Origin: Virgifigura deserti
GTDB taxonomy: Bacteria > Pseudomonadota > Alphaproteobacteria > Dongiales > Dongiaceae
Assembly (NCBI GenBank): GCA_003576685.1
Contig: QOZR01000016.1
Coordinates: forward strand, 1 to 64,000
DNA: 64,000 nucleotides
Direction: 5' to 3'
Position numbers and translations under genes: made by a program. Positions 56,344-64,000 of this stretch are shown here, one piece after another. The number at the start of each line of letters is the position of its first letter. Positions within the stretch are counted from its first letter, which is position 1. A model generated the notes under the pieces. The model saw only the letters and a list, made by a program, of their open reading frames with translations. It was not told the origin of the DNA and did not search any database.

Positions 56344-57910
56344 AGCGACCTGCCTTGAGAAAGTTCATGGGATCCGTAGGTTTGTCGTCGACGCGAATCT
56401 CGTAGTGCACATGCGGCCCGGTGCTGCGACCGCTGCTGCCCAACAGGCCGATCCTGTCGCGGTAGTCCACCATGTCTCCGACGGAGACAGAGATGGAATG
56501 CAGATGCCCGTAGCGCGTCGTGATGCCGAGGCCATGGTCGATCTCGACCATCCGACCATAGCCTCCGTTGCGGCCGGCGAACGTAACTCGGCCGGGCCCC
56601 GGGCTGAGGACCGGCGCCTTCATCGGGCCCGACAAATCGACGCCCTCATGCATCGCTCGCCTGCCGGTCACCGGGTCCTTGCGCGGGCCGAACAGGCTGG
56701 CGACCCAGTAAGAGTCGACTGGAGACGTCAGCGGCAGGGTCCGCAGGATGGCTTGCAGCCGCTCCCAACGCTGTACGGTATCGTCGAGGTCGGCGACACT
56801 GGCCAGCAGGATCTCGTTACCAACCTGCTGATCGAGGGGAATGAACGGCCCGCCGGTGCCCTGTTGCTCATTCTCGGTCCGGGATAAAAGCATCTCGACA
56901 TCGAGGCCGGTCATGGCGACGGTTTTCTCGACCTCGTCGACGCCGCCGCGGGCGCGGTCCACCAAGCTCTGGACGATGGCGTCCTGCGACTCCTGCAAGG
57001 TTTCTAGCCGCTCCTCGACGTCCTCCACCTGCTCTCTCAGCTCCGCCCGCGCCGTCTGCAGCGTATCGCGCTCGCCGATCACGCCGGACAGGGAACCGAC
57101 GATCGACCGCACGCGGTTCTCAAGCGTCGCTTCATCATTCCGAGCGTCCGAGAGCTGCTGCTTCAGGCTGGCGATCTGCCAGTTGAGCACCGCCTTGCCG
57201 TTGGCGCTGCCCGAATCCAACGCGGCGAGGCGCTCTTCGAGGGTCTGCAGGTTCGACGCAAGAAAGCCGTAGCGTTCGGTCGCCTGCGCCAGCTCTGCCT
57301 CGGCCCCTTTGAGTTCCGCGGACAGCTGTTCGCGGGTTGCGACGACCTGCGCCTTTTCGCCGACCACCGTCTGGAGCTCCTGCTTCAGCGCGGCGATGTT
57401 GTCCTTCAGCTCACGGTTATGGTCTGTGATGGTCTGCAGATCGGCACCAAAGCGGCGGAGATCCGCCTGAAGCGCCTCGCGGCCGGTGGCAATGCGGGTC
57501 CGTTCGGCCTCGGACCGCTGAATCGCTTCCTCGGCCGAAGCGATGTCGACCGTTGCGCCGTCCTCCCGCGGGGACAGCTCTGGCAGCACCAATTCGCCGG
57601 GTGTGGACTCGCCCGAAAGGACCGCGAATGCCTCATCGGACGCGCTGACGTCGGCCAGCAGATTCAGATAGCTGGCCTTCGCTTGGCGGATCTCCGACAG
57701 CTGGATCTGGCGCAGCAGGAGACTGCCTGAGCTGTAGACGAGCCAGCCGGTAAGCGCGACGCCGATGCTGGCCATCGCCGCCTGATGTGTCGTCGACAGG
57801 ACGACATAGCGCAACTGGCCATCGGATCTGACGACGAACTCGCGCCGCCGGAACAGTCGGCGCAAGACCGCAACAAATCGCCCCCATGCCGTTCGAAGCG
57901 CCCGCCGCAT
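56327..57910 (-). CDS. M23 family metallopeptidase with coiled coil
   Basis: The protein has 527 residues. A membrane helix is at about 40-60 (AMASIGVALTGWLVYSSGSLLL), then a coiled coil from about 120 to 330. The C-terminal M23 domain carries its zinc ligands in HEGVDLSG and HVHYEI, with GYGRMVEIDHGLGITTRYGHLH between. It should act as a peptidoglycan endopeptidase in the periplasm anchored to the inner membrane. It overlaps the bactofilin gene by 17 bases, so filament and enzyme are made together, as in other bactofilin/M23 pairs that shape cells. Confidence 0.94.
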   Translation of the reverse strand: MRRALRTAWGRFVAVLRRLFRRREFVVRSDGQLRYVVLSTTHQAAMASIGVALTGWLVYSSGSLLLRQIQLSEIRQAKASYLNLLADVSASDEAFAVLSGESTPGELVLPELSPREDGATVDIASAEEAIQRSEAERTRIATGREALQADLRRFGADLQTITDHNRELKDNIAALKQELQTVVGEKAQVVATREQLSAELKGAEAELAQATERYGFLASNLQTLEERLAALDSGSANGKAVLNWQIASLKQQLSDARNDEATLENRVRSIVGSLSGVIGERDTLQTARAELREQVEDVEERLETLQESQDAIVQSLVDRARGGVDEVEKTVAMTGLDVEMLLSRTENEQQGTGGPFIPLDQQVGNEILLASVADLDDTVQRWERLQAILRTLPLTSPVDSYWVASLFGPRKDPVTGRRAMHEGVDLSGPMKAPVLSPGPGRVTFAGRNGGYGRMVEIDHGLGITTRYGHLHSISVSVGDMVDYRDRIGLLGSSGRSTGPHVHYEIRVDDKPTDPMNFLKAGRYVFKG

Positions 57911-58168
57911 TCTGCCCCCAACTCATCCAATTCAGCGCGCCAGACACGGCGCGTTGGGGACCCGACGGTGCCCCGCGCCGCAGTGACCGGGACCGCCTCC
58001 GCATGTCCGATAAAGCGGACATCATCGTGCGGAAGTCAGGTTCCGACTGTAGCGCGGGATGCTAAAGGCAAATGCTGTACGATTCGTTATCAGGACCGAT
58101 AATGGTCGAAAATCTCTCCTGCAAGCCTCGCTAATATTCTTCTGCCGAGGCGTAGAGCCCCGACAAAA

Positions 58169-60082
58169 TCAAGCTCCGTTGCCGTGATTTACTTTCAACA
58201 GAGAAAAATTCTCCTCAATATAGTGGAGAATTGTCGCGAGGCTCTGCTCCACCGACATGGCACCCGTATCGACGATGAGCTCGGCGGATTCGGGCGGCTC
58301 GTATGGCGCCGAGATGCCGGTGAACTCGGCGATCTCACCGCTGCGCGCTTTCTTGTAGAGCCCCTTCGGGTCACGCTGCTCGCAGGTCTCCACATCGGCC
58401 TGGATGTAGATCTCGTGCAGCCCGCCCTTCGCCGCCTCCCGGGCACGCTGGCGATCGGCGCGATAGGGAGAGATGAAGGCGGTGATGACGATCATCCCGG
58501 CATCGGCGAAGAGAGCGGCCACCTCGCCGACACGGCGAATATTCTCCGCACGGTCATCCGGCGAGAAACCCAGATTGGCGTTCAGCCCGTAGCGGACATT
58601 GTCGCCGTCAAGGACGTAGACCTGGTATCCCTTCCGGAACAGCTCCTGCTCGACCGCCATCGCGAGGGTCGACTTGCCGGCCCCGGACAGGCCGGTGAAC
58701 CAGAGAATGCCGCCGCGGTGGCCGTTGCGCTCCGCCCGCGCGTCCGCCAGGACGCCGTGCTCGACCTTGTGGATGTTGCTCGACCGCTTGGTGACCAGCT
58801 CCCGCTGGTCGGGATAGCCTTCCATGTCGATGATGCCGCCAGCGACGATGTTGGTCCCGTCGCCGAGCACGAAACGCCCGGTGCGGGCGATGTGACGTCC
58901 CTCGTCCAGCGCGAGCAACGGCAGGCTGCGCAGAATCACGTCGGCGACACCATGCCGCGGCACCTCGACCGCCGGCTTGGCCGACAGGTCGTCGGCATCG
59001 AAGACGCGCTCGATCGCCTGGACCGTGACCCGCGCCTCACGCGTCGCAAGCTTCAGCAGATAGCTGTTGCCGACCTGCAGCGGCTCGTGGCCAAGCCAGA
59101 AGAGCCGGCCGCGAAAGACGTTGGTCTCGACCGGCGGATCCTGCTCGAGGCTGGCGATCTCGCCACGCTCGAGGAAGAGCTGGTCGTCGAGCGTGATGCC
59201 GATCGACTGTCCGGCATGGGCTTCCAAGACCGGCGCCGGGCTGTTCCAGCTCTCGATGCTGGCGATGCGCGCCGTCTTGTTGCTGGGCGAGAACAGGAGC
59301 TTGTCGCCTACCGAGAGACGGCCGCTCTCGACCCGCCCGACCAGGATACGCCGGTCGTCGAATTTATAGATGTCCTGGAGCGGCAGCCGGAGCGGCAGAT
59401 CCGTCAGGCGCGCGGCCGGCTGAAAATTGTCCAGCGCCTCGATCAGGGTCGGGCCTTCGTACCACGGCATCAAGGCGGACCGCTCGACGATGTTGTCGCC
59501 GCCGCGCGCCGCGATCGGGATGAAGTAGCTGGGCGTGACGCCGATGCCCTCGAGATAGTCGGAGAACTCCCGGCGGATCGCGGCAAAGCGCGCCCCCGAA
59601 TATTCCACCAGGTCCATCTTGTTGACGAGAACGACCAGTTGACGAATGCCGAGCAGATGCAGAAGAAAACCATGCAGCCGCGACTGCTGCTGCACGCCGT
59701 GCCCGGCATCGATCAGCAGGACCGCCGCCTCCGCGCTCGCCGCCCCGGTGATCATGTTCTTGATGAACTCGCGATGGCCGGGCGCGTCGATGATGACGTA
59801 GTCGCGCTTCTTGGTCTTGAACCAGATCTGCGCCGTGTCGATGGTGATGCCCTGGTCGCGCTCCGACTGGAACGCGTCCATCAGGAAGGCCCATTCGAAC
59901 GGCATGCCGCGCCGCTCGCACATCGCCTTGATGGCGTCGAGCTTGCCGTCGGGCAGCGACCCGGTATCGTGGAACAGGCGGCCGACCAGCGTCGATTTGC
60001 CATGATCGACATGGCCGACGATGACGATGCGGAGCTGCTCCCGGAGCAGATCCGTGGCGGGAGAGACGGCCCGGCTCGACAT
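58169..60082 (-). CDS. cysNC: Fused sulfate adenylyltransferase large subunit/adenylyl-sulfate kinase (CysNC)
   Basis: The protein has 637 residues. The N-terminal CysN GTPase has GHVDHGKST, DAPGHREF and NKMDLVEY. The C-terminal APS kinase domain (from about residue 440) has LWFTGLSGAGKST and GLYKKARSGEIAEFTGISAPYEPP. With CysD it makes APS from sulfate and ATP and then phosphorylates it to PAPS, for cysteine synthesis or sulfation. The ATG shares one base with the cysD stop (TAATG), so the two are tightly coupled. The ORF beyond 60082 belongs to cysD sequence in another frame. Confidence 0.96.
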   Translation of the reverse strand: MSSRAVSPATDLLREQLRIVIVGHVDHGKSTLVGRLFHDTGSLPDGKLDAIKAMCERRGMPFEWAFLMDAFQSERDQGITIDTAQIWFKTKKRDYVIIDAPGHREFIKNMITGAASAEAAVLLIDAGHGVQQQSRLHGFLLHLLGIRQLVVLVNKMDLVEYSGARFAAIRREFSDYLEGIGVTPSYFIPIAARGGDNIVERSALMPWYEGPTLIEALDNFQPAARLTDLPLRLPLQDIYKFDDRRILVGRVESGRLSVGDKLLFSPSNKTARIASIESWNSPAPVLEAHAGQSIGITLDDQLFLERGEIASLEQDPPVETNVFRGRLFWLGHEPLQVGNSYLLKLATREARVTVQAIERVFDADDLSAKPAVEVPRHGVADVILRSLPLLALDEGRHIARTGRFVLGDGTNIVAGGIIDMEGYPDQRELVTKRSSNIHKVEHGVLADARAERNGHRGGILWFTGLSGAGKSTLAMAVEQELFRKGYQVYVLDGDNVRYGLNANLGFSPDDRAENIRRVGEVAALFADAGMIVITAFISPYRADRQRAREAAKGGLHEIYIQADVETCEQRDPKGLYKKARSGEIAEFTGISAPYEPPESAELIVDTGAMSVEQSLATILHYIEENFSLLKVNHGNGA

Positions 60083-60876
60083 TACATGTACCCCGCAGCG
60101 CGCAGCCGCTCGAAGGCGTCCTCGGTTTCCCGATCCATGGCCCGGCCGGCGCGCTCCGGCGCCCGTGTCACCTCGAGCTCGGTGATGATCGCCTCCAGCG
60201 TCGCGGCATCGCTGTCGATCGGAAAGGTGATGTCGCTGTCGCCGAGCGAGCGATAGCGCTTGCCGTTCTTGGCGAAATAGAGGTCGACCACGGGAATCCC
60301 TTCGCGCTCGATGTAACGCCAGATGTCGATCTCGGTCCAATGCAGCAGCGGATGCACGCGCAAATGCGTGCCCGGCGGCAGGTCGGTGTTGAAGTGGTCC
60401 CAGAACTCCGGCGGCTGATCGCGGAAGTCCCACTGGCCCGTATCGCCGCGCGGACTGAAGACGCGTTCCTTCGCCCGCACGCTCTCCTCGTCGCGGCGGA
60501 TGCCGGCGATCACGCCGGTCAGCTTATGCCCGGCGATCGCGTTGCGCAGGCCCAGGGTCTTGCGTGCCGCGGAGCGGGCGTTGGGCGGCAGCGTCGGATC
60601 GACCTCCTCCACCGGCGGGCAGTCCTCGAGCACCAGGTTGAGGTTCCACTCGACGGCATAGCGGTCGCGGAACGCGTACATTTCCGGGAACTTCTTGCCG
60701 GTATCGATATGCATGACCGGGAACGGCACATGGCCGAGGAAGGCCTTGCGGGCCAGCCAGATCATGACATTGCTGTCTTTCCCCAGCGACCACAGCATCG
60801 CCAGCTTGTCGATGCGATTGAAGGCTTCGCGCAGGATGTAAACGCTTTGCGATTCGAGCTGGTCGAGATGGTCCAT
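60082..60876 (-). CDS. cysD: Sulfate adenylyltransferase subunit 2 (CysD)
   Basis: The protein has 264 residues, somewhat shorter than the usual 300. The PP-loop is MLWSLGKDSNVM (SLGKDS where SGGKDS is common), followed by HIDTGKKFPEMYAFRD and VIAGIRRDEESVRAKE. HPLLHWTEIDIWRYI and PVVDLYFAKNGKRYRSLGD close it. It is the catalytic ATP sulfurylase subunit. GGAGACG precedes the ATG at 60876. It precedes cysNC. Confidence 0.95.
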   Translation of the reverse strand: MDHLDQLESQSVYILREAFNRIDKLAMLWSLGKDSNVMIWLARKAFLGHVPFPVMHIDTGKKFPEMYAFRDRYAVEWNLNLVLEDCPPVEEVDPTLPPNARSAARKTLGLRNAIAGHKLTGVIAGIRRDEESVRAKERVFSPRGDTGQWDFRDQPPEFWDHFNTDLPPGTHLRVHPLLHWTEIDIWRYIEREGIPVVDLYFAKNGKRYRSLGDSDITFPIDSDAATLEAIITELEVTRAPERAGRAMDRETEDAFERLRAAGYM

Positions 60877-61039
60877 TGCGTCTCCGCGTGCTCTCTTTAG
60901 CCTGTCGTCCGATGCCCGACCCCGGCAGAACCGAGGAAGTACCGGAGGAAATCCGGTCATTATCGCTTCGGCGCCGGAGAAGCAAACGCTTCCAACGCAC
61001 TTCTGCTCCTGTGACAGGCGAATATCTTGCCAGTGGTAT

Positions 61040-61411
61040 CTATTTCGGGTTGGCGGGCTTGCCCCATTCGAAAACGGCGATGAGGCACCCTGGGCCGGTC
61101 CAGGAATTGTGCCGCGTGCCCGCCGCATAGCTGACGAAGTCTCCGACCTTGAATACACGCCCGTCGCTATCGGTAAGTTCCCCCTCGAGGATCAAAAAAT
61201 CCTCGACCCCCGGATGATCGTGGGGAATGGTGACCGCCCCCGGCTCCATGCGCATCAGATAGCAGCCGTTGCCGCTCGCCCGGTCATAGCTGATCGGCAG
61301 CCAGCCCATCTCCGGCTGCTGCGGCCCATCCAAATCATAGGGCAGAAACTGGGCCGTCCCGGTCTCGATAACGCGCCGGCCCGGTAGATCCCTCGTCTGG
61401 TCCTTCGACAT
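61040..61411 (-). CDS. Cupin domain protein
   Basis: The protein has 123 residues. The two cupin motifs are PHDHPGVEDFLILEGEL and FVSYAAGTRHNSWTGPG, which supply His, His, Glu and His as possible metal ligands. GGGAGG at six bases before the ATG is strong. It lies 163 nt upstream of cysD on the same strand, possibly in the same transcript, and follows the BCCT gene after 169 nt. Such small cupins resemble ChrR-like or quercetinase-type proteins; no function is fixed. Confidence 0.87.
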   Translation of the reverse strand: MSKDQTRDLPGRRVIETGTAQFLPYDLDGPQQPEMGWLPISYDRASGNGCYLMRMEPGAVTIPHDHPGVEDFLILEGELTDSDGRVFKVGDFVSYAAGTRHNSWTGPGCLIAVFEWGKPANPK

Positions 61412-61580
61412 TCCGACCTCCCGGATTTCGCATGCGGTTTACCGAGCATACAGAACCCGACGGCGAGGCAAAGCCCCAGTGAGCCGGCCCCGCCGGTGAG
61501 CCGACGCCCACAACTGCGTGACGAGCAGTCAGGGGCGGCATGACCCACCGGGGAGGTCGTCGCGGAGCTCTCCGATAAAG

Positions 61581-63200
61581 CTATTTGCTCCTAGGCTCCG
61601 CGAGCAGACCCTTGACCAGCGCGACGCAGCCGAGCAGCAGAACCACGGTGAAGGGCAGCCCGGTCGATACCGAGGCCGCCTGCAGCGCTGCCAGGCCGCC
61701 GCCGAGCAGCAGGGCGATCGCCACCAAGCCCTCGAAGGTCGCCCAGAAGACGCGCTGGGCGACCGGGGCGTCGACCTTGCCGCCGGCGGTGATCGTGTCG
61801 ATCACCAGCGAGCCGGAGTCCGAAGAGGTGACGAAAAACACGATCACCAGCACGATGCCGATGAAGGAGCTGATCGCCGCTATCGGGAGCTGCTCCAGCA
61901 TGGTGAACAGTTGGAGCTCCAGGGCTGCATCGGCGATCTGGGTGTAGCCCTCGTTCACCAGGGTGATCGCGGTGCCGCCGAAGGCGGTCATCCAGAGCAC
62001 GGACACGATGGACGGGATCAGCAGCACGGAGATGAGGAACTCGCGCACGGTGCGGCCGCGGCTGACCCGGGCGATGAACATGCCGACGAAGGGCGACCAG
62101 GAGATCCACCAAGCCCAGTAGAAGGAGGTCCAGCCCTGGCTGAAGTTCTCGTCCGAGCGCCCGAACGGATTGGAGAGCGCCGGCAGGTACTCGGCGTAGG
62201 CGACCAGATTACCGAAGAAGCCAGTGACGATCGCGAGCGTCGGCCCGAACAGGATGATGAACAGGAGCAGCAGGGCGGCCAGTACCATGTTGATCTCGGA
62301 CAGGCGCTTGACGCCCGCGTCCAGACCGGCGACGACCGAGATCAGCGCGATCCCGGTGATGCCGGAGATCAGCAGCACCTTCGAAACATCGCTCACCGGG
62401 ATGCCGAACAGATACTGCAGACCGGCGTTGGCCTGCTCCGCGCCCAAGCCAAGCGAGGTGGCCAGGCCGAACAGCGTGGCGAAGACCGCCAATGTGTCGA
62501 TGATGTGGCCGGTCCAGCCCCACACGCGGTCTCCGAACAGCGGGTAGAATATGGAGCGGATGCTCAGCGGCAGGCCCTTGTTGTAGGAGAAGAGCGCCAG
62601 CGACAGCGCGACCACGGCATAGATCGCCCAAGGATGCAGGCCCCAGTGGAAGATCGTCGCTGCCATGCCCAGGCGCCGGGCCTCCAGCTCGTTGCCGGCC
62701 GCCCCGGCGAGCGGCGCCCAACTCTCCGGTGCTCCCGCGTCCGCCGCCATGGAGGAAGTATAGTGCGAGATCGGCTCGGAGACGCCGAAGAACATCAGGC
62801 CGATGCCCATGCCCGCCGCAAACAGCATGGAGAACCAACCGGCGTAGGAATAGTCGGGCGTGGCCTCCGTGCCGCCGATGCGCACGCGGCCGAGCGGCGA
62901 GATCATGATGCCGATCGCGACCAGCACGAAGATATTAGCGGCCAGCAGAAAGAACCAATCGAAGGTCGAGGTCACGGCCGGCAGTAGCCAGCCGAAGATC
63001 GCGGCGGCCTGCTCGGGCAGCGCTAGCGTGTAGAAGACAAAGGCCACGATGACGAGGCCCGAGATCAAGAAAACCGGGTTGTGAATGTCGAGTCCGAACG
63101 GCCCGAGCTTCGCTCGAATGTTGTCCTGGCCGACGACGTAGTCGGTCTGTACGACCGCGGACTCGCCTTCCGGAGTAACTGCCCCACCTGTATCACTCAT
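61581..63200 (-). CDS. BCCT family (betaine/carnitine/choline) transporter
   Basis: The protein has 539 residues with about 12 helices. The Gly-rich helix GMGIGLMFFGVSEPISHY and the Trp-rich segment WTSFYWAWWISWSPFVGMFIARVSRGRTVREF are family hallmarks. MGIG is the pattern seen in sodium-coupled members. It imports quaternary ammonium compounds such as glycine betaine or choline. The N-terminal 30 residues are hydrophilic. It lies 85 nt after a universal stress protein gene on the same strand, and a direct 10-bp repeat (GTTCGTTGGT) occurs between the two at 63214 and 63229. Its substrate may feed the methyltransferase/flavoprotein locus. Confidence 0.92.
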   Translation of the reverse strand: MSDTGGAVTPEGESAVVQTDYVVGQDNIRAKLGPFGLDIHNPVFLISGLVIVAFVFYTLALPEQAAAIFGWLLPAVTSTFDWFFLLAANIFVLVAIGIMISPLGRVRIGGTEATPDYSYAGWFSMLFAAGMGIGLMFFGVSEPISHYTSSMAADAGAPESWAPLAGAAGNELEARRLGMAATIFHWGLHPWAIYAVVALSLALFSYNKGLPLSIRSIFYPLFGDRVWGWTGHIIDTLAVFATLFGLATSLGLGAEQANAGLQYLFGIPVSDVSKVLLISGITGIALISVVAGLDAGVKRLSEINMVLAALLLLFIILFGPTLAIVTGFFGNLVAYAEYLPALSNPFGRSDENFSQGWTSFYWAWWISWSPFVGMFIARVSRGRTVREFLISVLLIPSIVSVLWMTAFGGTAITLVNEGYTQIADAALELQLFTMLEQLPIAAISSFIGIVLVIVFFVTSSDSGSLVIDTITAGGKVDAPVAQRVFWATFEGLVAIALLLGGGLAALQAASVSTGLPFTVVLLLGCVALVKGLLAEPRSK

Positions 63201-63285
63201 AATTTCCCCCCAAGTTCGTTGGTCCCACGTTCGTTGGTTATGCCGTCGTTCGATCGGTCGCCGGGACCGATCCGATTACGCGCGC

Positions 63286-63702
63286 CTAGCGGACAACGAA
63301 TACCGACACGTCGGCGTGCATCGCCACTGTGCCGGCGTTCGAAGCGAAGATGTGCTCGGGCAGACCGGGGATGTGCGACGCCATCACCACGAGGTCGGCG
63401 CCAACGTCCTTGATCGCCGCGAGCAGCTTTTCATCCAGGTCCACGGCCGGGTCATGGCTCGTATAGGCCTTCGCCTCGTGGCCGTTCAGGCCGCGGCTCC
63501 TAGCCTCCTCCGCAGCGAACGCATCAAGCTTCCTGGCATACTCCTGCGGCGTGCGCGCGACCTCGCTGGGCGTCGCCGTGGTGACGCCGACATAGCACAC
63601 CGGGAGTCCGTAGGACTTGGAGAGATCGGCCGCGCTGGCCAGCGCCTTCTCCAGCCGATCGACATACGCCAAGTCCACGGGCACCATGATCTTCTTATAC
63701 AT
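63286..63702 (-). CDS. Universal stress protein (UspA family)
   Basis: The protein has 138 residues. It begins YKKIMVPVDLA with the conserved Asp, and has LVVMASHIPGLPEHIFASNAGTVAMHADVSVFVVR. The family ATP-binding motif G-2x-G-9x-G is partly altered here (HIPGLPEHIFASNAGTV). AGAGGG lies before the ATG; the longer frame is rejected. It is upstream of the BCCT transporter; such transporter/Usp pairs suggest osmotic regulation. Confidence 0.9.
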   Translation of the reverse strand: MYKKIMVPVDLAYVDRLEKALASAADLSKSYGLPVCYVGVTTATPSEVARTPQEYARKLDAFAAEEARSRGLNGHEAKAYTSHDPAVDLDEKLLAAIKDVGADLVVMASHIPGLPEHIFASNAGTVAMHADVSVFVVR

Positions 63703-63907
63703 CCGTTCCCTCTTTACTGATATTTCCCGGATGTCGCGCCGTAGCGGCCATGACGATAACCCGAACGAGACCGATCGGGAACCCCACGAACCGATTTCCC
63801 CACCAATTGACAGGAAAGCGGGTGACCGCCGAGACCTTCTCGGCACCAAATCGTGAGCGCGACGTTACTCCCGGGGAGCGCTATTGTAGTGGAGTCCTGT
63901 CGGTGTG
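63703..63907. promoter_or_regulatory. Divergent region between the stress protein gene and the nucleotidase-like gene
   Basis: This 205-base gap should carry both promoters. TTGACA occurs on the plus strand at 63807-63812, but the following bases do not provide a good -10 at 16-18 bases. No operator was recognised. Confidence 0.35.
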
Positions 63908-64000
63908 ATGGTCAAGCCGGCGTCGATGAAGCTGTTCCTCGACCTGGACGGCGTTCTCGCCGATTTCGACCGCGGCGTGAAGGCCGTGACCGGCAAGCGG
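63908..64000 (+). CDS. HAD-type 5'-nucleotidase (NT5C-like), N-terminal part only
   Basis: The frame runs off the window after 31 codons. It contains KLFLDLDGVLADFDRGV, motif 1 of HAD phosphatases with the two catalytic Asp residues and the ADF pattern typical of NT5C-type deoxy(pyrimidine) 5'-nucleotidases. The start at ATG 63908 or GTG 63905 has no strong ribosome-binding site. The fold is clear, the substrate is inferred. Confidence 0.65.
   Translation, partial: MVKPASMKLFLDLDGVLADFDRGVKAVTGKR

Noticed and set aside
61518..62987. A 489-codon frame antisense to the BCCT transporter
   Set aside because: Extremely rich in Gln, Asp, Glu, Arg and His with no recognisable motif; the BCCT gene on the other strand explains the region.

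Overview
The window is a high-GC (by eye about two thirds G+C), densely packed bacterial chromosome segment with strong G/C preference at third codon positions. The core block rpoZ-relA/spoT-DUF2062-pdxJ-acpS-lepB-rnc-era-recO, the fused CysN/CysC, the bactofilin/M23 pair, an FtsH with GTG start and several short palindromic repeats typical of alphaproteobacterial genomes all point to an alphaproteobacterium, most likely of Rhodospirillales type. No rRNA, tRNA, CRISPR array, transposase or phage gene was recognised.

Layout. 1-1351: the end of a DmsC-like membrane anchor and an MFS transporter. 1487-4748: a fatty acid desaturase, an ECF sigma factor with a membrane anti-sigma factor, and two hypothetical proteins. 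5073-16514: a CocE/NonD-type hydrolase and two divergent dipeptide/oligopeptide ABC transporter operons that have only one solute-binding protein between them. 16584-18540: a methyltransferase and a divergent HxlR-type regulator, bracketed by a short inverted repeat. 18687-22904: a TauE/SafE permease, a PhnD-like protein without signal peptide, a GFA protein and an XRE regulator in one minus-strand run, divergent from a second desaturase. 23010-33568: an alpha/beta hydrolase, an extra FtsH, an MttB-superfamily methyltransferase, a sarcosine-oxidase-like flavoprotein overlapping an ammonia-lyase homologue that has lost its catalytic residues, a DksA/TraR-type protein, an MFS transporter and a DadA-like dehydrogenase.

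33635-43864 is the housekeeping block: recO, era, rnc, lepB, acpS, pdxJ, relA/spoT, rpoZ and folK on the minus strand, then a NYN nuclease-fold protein and a family 5 uracil-DNA glycosylase on the plus strand. 43890-49502 looks like accessory DNA within this block: a DMT exporter, a repeat cluster, a PEP-CTERM protein, an MFS/AraC pair and a rhomboid protease. 49510-57910 carries smpB, dapA, a soluble lytic transglycosylase, a haloacid-dehalogenase-like enzyme, an alpha/beta hydrolase, a threonine dehydratase-like enzyme, and an M23 peptidase with its bactofilin. 58169-64000 carries sulfate activation (cysD, cysNC), a cupin, a BCCT osmolyte transporter with a universal stress protein, and the start of a 5'-nucleotidase-like HAD protein.

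The most unusual unit is 25872-30498. A methyltransferase of the trimethylamine/betaine family faces a sarcosine-oxidase-like flavoprotein across a perfect 16-bp palindrome. The flavoprotein gene overlaps by 4 nt a HAL/PAL-family gene in which the MIO-forming Ala-Ser-Gly, the catalytic Tyr and other active-site positions are changed. This suggests a pathway for an N-methylated compound that uses a repurposed lyase fold.
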